Assembly (NCBI GenBank): GCA_965223435.1
Contig: CBDCWQ010000021.1
Span: forward strand, 806,001-870,000
Origin: CBDCWQ01 sp965223435
GTDB taxonomy: Bacteria > Myxococcota > Kuafuiibacteriia > Kuafuiibacteriales > Kuafuiibacteriaceae
Reading direction: 5' to 3'
Length of the DNA: 64,000 bases
Positions within the stretch are counted from its first letter, which is position 1, and every line of letters begins with the position of its first letter. Below, piece after piece: positions 42,601 to 51,600 of this stretch. The position numbers were made by a program, and so were the translations under genes. The notes beneath the pieces were generated by a model that was given only the letters and a program-made list of their open reading frames with translations, had not been told where the DNA came from and did no database searches.

Positions 42601-45600
42601 CCATTGCCACGCGGGATTTTCGGACAAGACCTGTTCGGTGATTTCGTGTGCGCTTTCTTCGGTATTGAGAACATAGGTCTTGAGGAGCTCGCCCTCTTCG
42701 ATGTGGCTGACCAAGCTCGGCAGCACCACGTCCAGCAAACCCGGTTGGTCAAAGCCGGGGATGTCGTTGGCCTCGAAAACCTGCTTTTCGAACAGATAGA
42801 TACGGTCTTCTTCAAAACCGGTTTTGGTGCTTTCGGTGGAGGCGGAAGTGAAAATGGGCACCTGGGCCCGAATATCGTCTTCGCTTCTCAATCCGTACCA
42901 GTCGACCCAGGGCGTTTCTCTCAAGTAGCCGATATTTCCCTGGTCGGTATCGAATACGGAGGCTGCCTCGACCCATCCTACCTGGACCCAAAGCCCTTCC
43001 CATTCAGGTGGAAGTGCGTCGACCATGAAGATCGTCTCTACGCCTTGGGTAGGCTCGGTCAAAAAGAGCCCTAACGTCGCGGCCAGGGCACTGCCGATTC
43101 CTGCCGTCGCGGGGTCTTGGCGAAGAAGGGCTTCCATGGCTTTGAGCAATCCCTTTTGCACGCGAACTTTGCTGCCGGGGGTAGCGCGTGTGCCTTTGGA
43201 CCCGGGTGCGGTGATCGCTTTCGGGATGTTAAAGAGACCCATCCCATCGACCTGAACCTGAATGCCGTTGGTCACAAGGGGCGTCACTTCGAAAGCCCAC
43301 TCTCCCAAGGCGGCATCCAGACTCTGGATACCCGGCTTGTCTGAGAGATTCCCTTCGGAGGTGGCATACACGGGTGGCACCAAAGGGGGGACAGTAAAAA
43401 GAACCTGGACGGTCGGATCACCTTCTACCTCCAGCGGGGTTGGTTCGCTGTAGGCCATATTTGCCTCCAGGGGCGCTTCATCATCGTCATCATCCATGCC
43501 CTCTTGGCTATTCGAAACCCGAATCGCGATCACATGGTCCGTCGGATGGGTTAACACGTCCTCCATAAGACTATTATCCCGGCCTCCGTCAAACATGTCG
43601 CTCGGGATGATAAGCCCTCTTTCGGTTCGCGAGACGGGTTCGTCTTCGTCTTCATGCATCGTGACGCGTCCGTCTTCTCGGGTCATCAGCAATGTGCTTA
43701 CGGATCGGTCGTGTCCTTCACGGTAAATGCGTATCTCTATCCAATAGCCCGGTTCGGTTTGGTCGAGGTTGACGATGAAAAACTCACCTGATTCTGACAG
43801 TGTGCCTTTCACTTTCAGAGTCGTGGGGATTTTGTGGGGCCCGCTCAGATCGAAGAGCGAGGGCCCGGGTTGAAGCGGCAATCGACGAATGAACTGTTCA
43901 AGCTCCGAAACGCTGAGTTGAAGCCCAAGCGCGGTCAGTTCAAAAAACACGTTGTGCATGAACCTACTCGTGGGACCGTCCTTTTGGTCAGCCCACTGTG
44001 TGATGGTGGGCCATGGCTTCGAAGTCCTTTTCGGATCGAGCATCTCCTTTTTGTACGCAGCCCAAATGTTCCAAACATGCTCGTAAACGGTGGCGGTTCT
44101 TTGGCGAACCCGGGCACGGCAGTAAAAGATACGAAGCCAATCCGGAGCGAAACGCAGATTTTCCGGAGTCAATCCGAAGCCTGCCTTCAGGTCTGCGCGG
44201 GTGAAATCCACGACGCGAAAACCGGCGTTACCGAGTGCACTGCTGTAGTCGAGGGTATTGCGCCCACTCAGTCGACGCAGAAGTTCCGGATCATCTGAAC
44301 AATAGAGAGTCAGCATTTCATCTTCTTCGAGGACGCGGCTGGCTTTGATAGGAAATTGCCCGAAGTAAGGATCAAAAGCACCAATTTCTACGTCGATGGG
44401 CGCCGAAGCTTCTTCTCGGTATCCGTCGGCAGCCCATCCAACGGGTGAAGAAATATGGGGTTCGCCGGAAATGCGTTCTGCATCAGACAGGTCGAAGGCT
44501 TCGAGCGCCGCGAGTTCGACCAGCCATCGCCATTCGGCACGGCGGGCCGGGTCTGGTATTCCATCCACCGACACCACGGCCTCGGTGAAGGGTCCAAGAA
44601 AATCACTTTCTAGCCACTCGTCCACAAAAATTGCGACAATTTGTTGTCGCGAAAGGGTTGTGTTCAAGCGATAGACCCCCCAAAAGACGCCCTGGGTAGA
44701 GGGAAGCACACTGAGGGCACCCACCGGTGTGTTCACGGGGTTCAGGTTCTCAGCGTGAATGAGATACACCGCATCGTCGTCGAAAGTGTCGGTGGGGCCG
44801 GTACGCGGATCAACGGCGTTTGTTTCGACGTAGATGGGAACGGTGTGACGGATTTCTTCCTCGGACCGAAGGTAAGCCTGAGTTGGCTCGGCAATGAGGT
44901 CTGATGCGCGCACCGTTCCGACCGGTGTCCATCGCTCGGCATCGGGTGTATTTGCGCGCACGAAGATGGTATCGAGGCCGGAGTCAGGCTGGAAGAAGCC
45001 GACCCCAAGGCTTGCTACACCGCCCGCCGCCCAGCCGAACCCTCCGGCCGCGGGAACCACTGAAGCAGCGAGCCATGGCGGGAGCTCAACGAGTTTGTTC
45101 AGTCCGAGAAGCGCGCGTCTGGTGAGCCGGCCTGGTGCTTTTTTGGGGAGCAACATACGAAGTCCGCCCGCTTCGGTGACCGGTGTCGGTTCTTCGGGTA
45201 GATCCCGGCTCCACAGAACAGAAAGTTCTGCAATCAAAGGTTCGATGTCGTGGATAGGAAGGAGTCCGGCCTCGTCGTCGGGAACCAGCACCAGCGCATC
45301 TTTCCACAGAGTCACCGCATCATTGCTGAGTCCCAACGCGCGGACCAGAGTGTCAAAACCGGACTCCGAAAGAATGCCGGTTCGCAACACCCGATGAATT
45401 TGCCCCATCCACGCGGCGCGGGTCGCGTAAGTCACGTCGGCAGCGTCGGCCATGGACATGAGCGCCCCGTTCCACTCGGTGTTGATGGCCCGCCTCAAGA
45501 AGCGGACGTTGCGGGCTTCTTGGGGTGAAAGCGGGAAGGCCGGCGCCCGGACCGGGCGGGCGCGGACGGCAAAACGAACCTGATCGCGAAATGAGGACGA

Positions 45601-48600
45601 GAGGGCCAAACGAAGGGCTATGGCATGCGATTGCCAGTATTCCGGGGCCGCCGGATTGAAGACACGAACGGGGTCTATGCCGAGGAGATCGTATACGATG
45701 GGCTTCGGCTGGCTCTCGGCTGGCTGGCCGGTCTCCACGCTTTCGGCCGGCGCAAGGGCCTGACGAAAGGGCGCTTCGATGATGGCCGTCATTCGCCCCC
45801 GAAGCCCTTGCCTGACTTGTGCGAGCGACGCTTGGGGTGCGATTTCAAGGAGACCAGCCCTATCAAAGGCCAAGGCGGAAGGCGCTACGCCAAAACCCGG
45901 TGCACCCTCGGTGCCCAGAACCCGTGCGCCGTCGGTTTGGGGGTGCGGTACTGGAGCCGCCAAGCCAGCGAGCATCCGATGCCGAAACGCGGTCACGGAT
46001 GGACCTTCGACCAGGGTGACCCAGTGGTCGTCCCCGGTGCTCCCGCGCGCACGAAACAGCGCGTCGACTGCGGACTGAAGGGCGGCACATTCAAGCCCGA
46101 AGAACTCCTCAAGGGATACGGTGCCCCGGTGAAGCAAAAGAGACGGATCACAGAGTCGGTGACGGAGTTCGTGTTCTACGCTAAGCATCCATTCTCGCTC
46201 GGTGGGGAGCGACTGTCGTCCGAAAATTTGCGCCTCCGCTGCACGAATGCCTACGAGTTCGCGAAACAGCATATCGAACCGGTGTCGCTGGAATTCGGAA
46301 GCAACCAGGGCAAACAATCGGTCCAGGGCGCGATGGGCCAGGCGTCGTTCCATCTGGCGCACATCCCGAGAACCGGGGATTTCGGTGGGGTTCACCGCCC
46401 AGTCACTCGTTTGCGACCCAAAAGGATCGACGCCAAAGGCACCCCCAGGACGTTCGACCAACAGGGCTGCCAGGGTGTGACCCACCGAAGACCCATCGTC
46501 TTGTGCTTTTTCCAGCTTGAGGCCTTGGCGCAATGACTCGAGCATGAATACAGCAATCTCCTCCTGGCGGGGCTCAGATGACGCCAGGGCTCGGCGGGCC
46601 AAAATTTCCATAGCGAAATGCGCTTTGAAAGCTCTGGGAAGAAGCGGAGGCATGCTTTGTGGGCGGACGTTTGGGCTTGAGCCGATGCCAAGCTGGTTAC
46701 CCAGTGCTTGTGCGTCCTGAAGGGTGGCGCCATCAATTCGGCTACGGCCAGAGACTGCGTCCAGCAATTTCGAAGCGGTATCGGGACGGCCCGCGGCTAC
46801 GGCAAAAAGCGCGCAGCGAGAGAGTGTCCCGGGCCGGTGAGCCTGGACGCGCCTATCTTCGTAAATCTCCGCCACCGGCAGCGAGTCAGAGTCTCCGCCG
46901 CACAAGCTGAGCAGCTGGGTTCGCAGTTCTTTCGCCTCTGCAGCCAGGCGCCTGCCATCCAACGTGTTTTCGAGCGCTAGGGATGCGGCCTCCAACGCAA
47001 AGAAGGCGTCGATGTTCGTTTCGATCTTCGCCTTGGGCGGCGCCAAGACCAAAGAGGCGGTCTCCCGGTAAAGTCCCGTCAACCCTCCCCGGTCGCCTTC
47101 TCGGTAAAGGTCGCTGAGGGTATCGAGGCCCACCACCAGTGTTTCTTGGATCGGATCTTTTAGCGGGGTGTTTGGAAACCGCGCGAGAAAAAGCGCGAGC
47201 GCATGGTGGGCGAGCATCTCCGTCGCGAGATCTCGCTGGAGGTGAGCTTCGAAGCCATCGTCTGCGTAGGTCACCCAGGGGAACCGAAGACGATCGTTGC
47301 CATCCACCGATTCGTAGACCCGCATCAACAGGAGGTCTGAAGCCCAGGCCTCTGCTGCTTCCGCGTCGCCTTGCGCGGTTCCCACCATCACTGCCATCGC
47401 CTGATCCTCGAGCAAGGTATACGGACGACGACCTTCCTCGTCTGAGAGCCCCGAGACGATTCGAGTGGTCCAGTCACGTTGAACCAGCGAGACGCCGACG
47501 CCCGCGGTTGGCGCGTGGACGTACCAGTGAAATCTCTGGCCGACGAAAGTTCGCCCCATAAATCCATCGTTGGGGTGCGCAATGAGGGTCTCATCGTGGC
47601 CCGCCGGAATGGGGCTGGTGACGGCAATTTCGGCCAGGTCACTCTTTCGAACCAGGCGGGCCAGAGGTATGCCGGTCGCAAGGAGCGCATCCGATGGGAG
47701 GTCGGGAAGACGGAGTGAGAAGCTGCCATCTGTTGGGTTGATATCGGCCGAGCCGAGGAGCACTTCCACTGGCGGTGCGCCAAAGGGACGAAACGCCGAG
47801 GCGAGGGGTTTTGACCCCGCTTGAAATATCGCGAGGCGTACCACGTGGTTGTCTGGCTCTGCGATATCGGTCGACCCCATCAAGATCAATCGCGTGCTTG
47901 TGCCTTCTCCTTCGAGGACCGCACGCACGGAAAGCTCGGCGCTGTTGACCGGGATATAGGCGCGCCGATGTCGACTTGAAAGTGTCACCCCGTAGGCAGG
48001 GGCGTCGCTCTGTGTCCCCCAGAGCCGAACCCACTCTTCTCGCGATACCTGGTGTTCGGTGGGCGACGGGAGTTTGACCAAATAGTCATCGGCATGGGCG
48101 CCTTCGGGAATGTTCGCACGGCCACCCGCCACAAAGGTTTCGTTTTCACGGGTTTCGGTGAGGGAAGAAGTGATGGTCCAGAGGACCTCGAGACCGGCGT
48201 CGGCTTCGTGCCAGGTCTCCGCGCGGCGGCTCCGTATCGCTTGGTAGGCATCCTCAAAGGAAGCGCGGGTAGGAGAGGGGGGCATACCGCTCGCGTAGTG
48301 TCGAAGGGGGCGGTCTATCTCGGCTTCCAGCCCGTCGAGATAGTCATGAACATCGATGAACCAAATCGCGGCTGTGCTTGAGGCCAAAAGGGTAGACAGG
48401 TCTTGAATTCGCTGGCTCGAATACGGAAATCCTTGATCCCGAACAAAGTGTTGTGCGCCTGCCCACAGCCGACTGGCTTCTTCAGCAAAGGCATGGGCCT
48501 CGGGCCGCTCCGGATGGGTTTCCACAAAGCGGAGCAGGCCCAAGATCATGCCCATGGTTGCTTCGAGGTGGTAAGAAGATTCCTGCAGCTCGCTGGGTTC

Positions 48601-51600
48601 AATGTAGGGATCGCGAAACGCATTTTGGAAGTAGTGGGTGCCTCGGTAGGTCGTTCGGGGCGGGCAGCTGGCCGAAGCGGGCGCACAGCCGTCGTCACCA
48701 AAGCTGAGGTCCTTGGCATACTGAAGGACCGTGTACTGAAGGCACTCGGCCAGACGGTCTGTGTATAGCTTGCTTTTTGGGTCGTCTTGGTCAGGAAACG
48801 CGCCGTAGTTGACCGAAAGAGAAAGCCAACTGCAGTTGTCGATGGCGCTGTGCCGGCTGGCTTTCCATGCCCAGTTCCCGTGGTTGCCCTGCGATAGCAC
48901 GCCCCCGGTCACGACTCGGCCGAAGCGGTCGCGCTGAAGCGCCTCTTCAAGCCCCCGCTTTCGGCGTTCTCGGTTTTTCGCTTGGACCGCGGTCAACGCC
49001 ACATCATCCGGAGCATGAGCCTTCATATCCTCCAGGGCACTTTCGAATTCGGTTCTCCAAGCCACGTCATCCCATAAGGCGTAAAAAATGCCGTCTCTTA
49101 ACCCATCACGCCAGCGCTCCAGCGAGGCCGGATCCAAAAGGCCCAGCTCACGAGAATGCGCAAGGGCATGATTGAGGACACTGAGCACATCGAGATTGTG
49201 CTCAGTCACAACGTTTTGCGCCAAAACGCGCGTCTTTAAGAGATGCCACACGGCTTCGTCCTCGAGCATGTGCTCGGACCAAGCAGATTTCGGTTGACCC
49301 TCTTCATAACAGCGAGCGCCTTGGCTGCAGATTCGAATGGGGGTAGGGGAAAAGGTCCGGTACCCAATGGCATCAAGTACACTATAGTAGGCCCAGCGCT
49401 CCTCCTTGTCGTGTGTCGGTGCGGCCTCGGGTTTGGAACCAAGGGTCCAAGGAGCTTGGGCGCGCTCAAGCCCCTCAGTTGTCCACCCGGCGGTCATCAA
49501 GCTGACTTGCCGTCCGTCCTCAAGGTCTAAAGTTCTTCGGTGGGTTTTGAGTCCCTCTAAAGCCCCAAGGTAGCAATTCTTGAGCGCTTCTTTTTCGTCG
49601 TCGTCCTCCCAGGCTTTGAAGGCCTCGGAAGTGAGGAACATGCCCAGCCCGTGTATCGCCCAAGCGTTGGCTCCGGTCACCAAACGCGCGTCTTTCCAAG
49701 TATCGTGCATCGTATTCCACGAAAACGGCCATCCGTGGATTAAGAATCCGTCGTCGCCTCTTTCGGCGTGGGCACAAAGGTAGCGAGCCATGCCGCGAGC
49801 CTCTCGGGCATAGCTGCCATGTTCTTTGCGAGAGAGTTGCGCGAGTGCGATTCCTTGGGTGTAGGCCCATACCCGCTCAAAGCCCGCCAGATGCCGAGAA
49901 TCACGGTAGGCGTCGGTGTCAAACAAGGAAACATCGAGCCCTTGGTCGGAGTCGGAGTGGAGAGGCTCATACTCGACCTGATAGTAGACCTCCACGCCGT
50001 CCAGGGCGGCGCTTCGCAGCAATGCATCACGGGCGGTGATCGCTTTTCGGTAGTTTCCCTCCACGTTGTCGATCACCAAACGAGATGGCAACACAAGGTC
50101 GCCATCCGTACCCTCGCCGGCGAACGCCAGCGCGAGGCGGGCCTCTTCCGAGCCTATGTGGTCCTGGGCTGCGCTCAGTTGCGCAAAGCCGTTCACTTCG
50201 GCCCAGGCAAAAGCCAGTCCATGACCCTCGAAAGACGTGGCTGGGTGCGAAGCGTGGACGTGAGAGGGGGGAGCGCTCGTGTCATCTATGAAGTCAACAC
50301 GTGACACCCGGGCGCCGTTGTGGGGTCGACCCGGTGTGGCGGAGTCAGAGGAGGGCCCATTCAGGCTCACCGAGACGTACTCGTCGACCTGCGTGTGAAA
50401 TTCGTTTTGAGCAGTCAAAGTGACCGGTGTGCTTTGATAGGTGGCGGGTCCATCAGGGAGCTGAAGATCGATGGGGGCCACCTTGGTTGCGTACGATGCG
50501 CGACTGGAGACGATGCGATCGCGGTCATAGGGGCTTTTGGCCTTTTGTACCCAAACGGCAAACAAAAGCTCCTCCAAGGCGCTGAGGGACGGCGCCCCCC
50601 GTAGACTGGCTTCGGCCTTGCCGGCCCAGGTGGGGCTCCCAAAAGCCTCGCCATCGACGCGGTGGAAAAACTGAACCGGACCCTGAGTCTTGTTCTCTTG
50701 GGGAACGCCACTCGCCACCGCGAGATGGTCTGGGTTCGCAAAAGCCAATTTGGGATGGGCTCCCGGCCCCAGGACCCTTGAGGGTTCAAAAGAAGTCCCG
50801 TCGTCAATCGAGGCCGAAACGCGAACGGAGTTTCCCCGCTCGAAGACAGCGATGACCCGACCGCTTGGATCGGTATGCACGTTGGGATGGGCAAGTGTTT
50901 CTGCCTTTGATGGAGCCGCCGTTTCTTCCACCAAAGAGACCCGCCACTGTTGCTCGGTATCACCCATCCAGGTGCCTCGACGCCATCCGTCTGTCGAGCC
51001 GTTCGATGCGTGCACATGTCCGTTTCGCGCCCACGCACCTTCCCTCAGTGGCCGTTGGGCGATCTTCACCTGATGATTTTCATGCCAGCTGCCCCGGTAA
51101 CGAAATTGGTATTGTGACCCGAGCTCTTCCCACCGGTCCTCGTCATGAGGCTCGTATGCATCTTTCCAAAATTGGCGCCAACCCACGACCAGCTTCGTCG
51201 GTTGTTTTCGTTGCACGATCTGATCGCTATAGATGGGGTCTTTCATCATCGCCTGCCAGGCAGGTTCCAAAACCGCCTTGTTGTCCCACATCCTTCTTTG
51301 GACAGCGATGATCGTGATTTTATGGTCGTCGACGTGAAGGGCTGGTTCATATACGTAGGCTTCTTCAACGCGGTAAAGGTAAGGGCCTATGGGGCGGCCA
51401 CCGTCCTTTGGGTTGGGCTCTTCGCTCAGAGGGTATTCTTCTTCGCACCAGCAAGACGGACAACGGCAGCCGGAGTCCGATGGGTACTGCGCCTTGTATT
51501 TCACGCGCTCGGTGGCCGGCTTTCGCTTTTTCAGATCAAACACATTGGAGACTTCACCGTGAAGGTTCTTCACGTAGTAGACTTTGTTTGCCTCGCCCCA

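Noticed and set aside
45625..46536. Plus-strand open frame of about 303 codons inside the giant gene
   Set aside because: It is antisense to a continuous coding frame and reads as Arg/Gly-rich sequence typical of GC-rich shadows.
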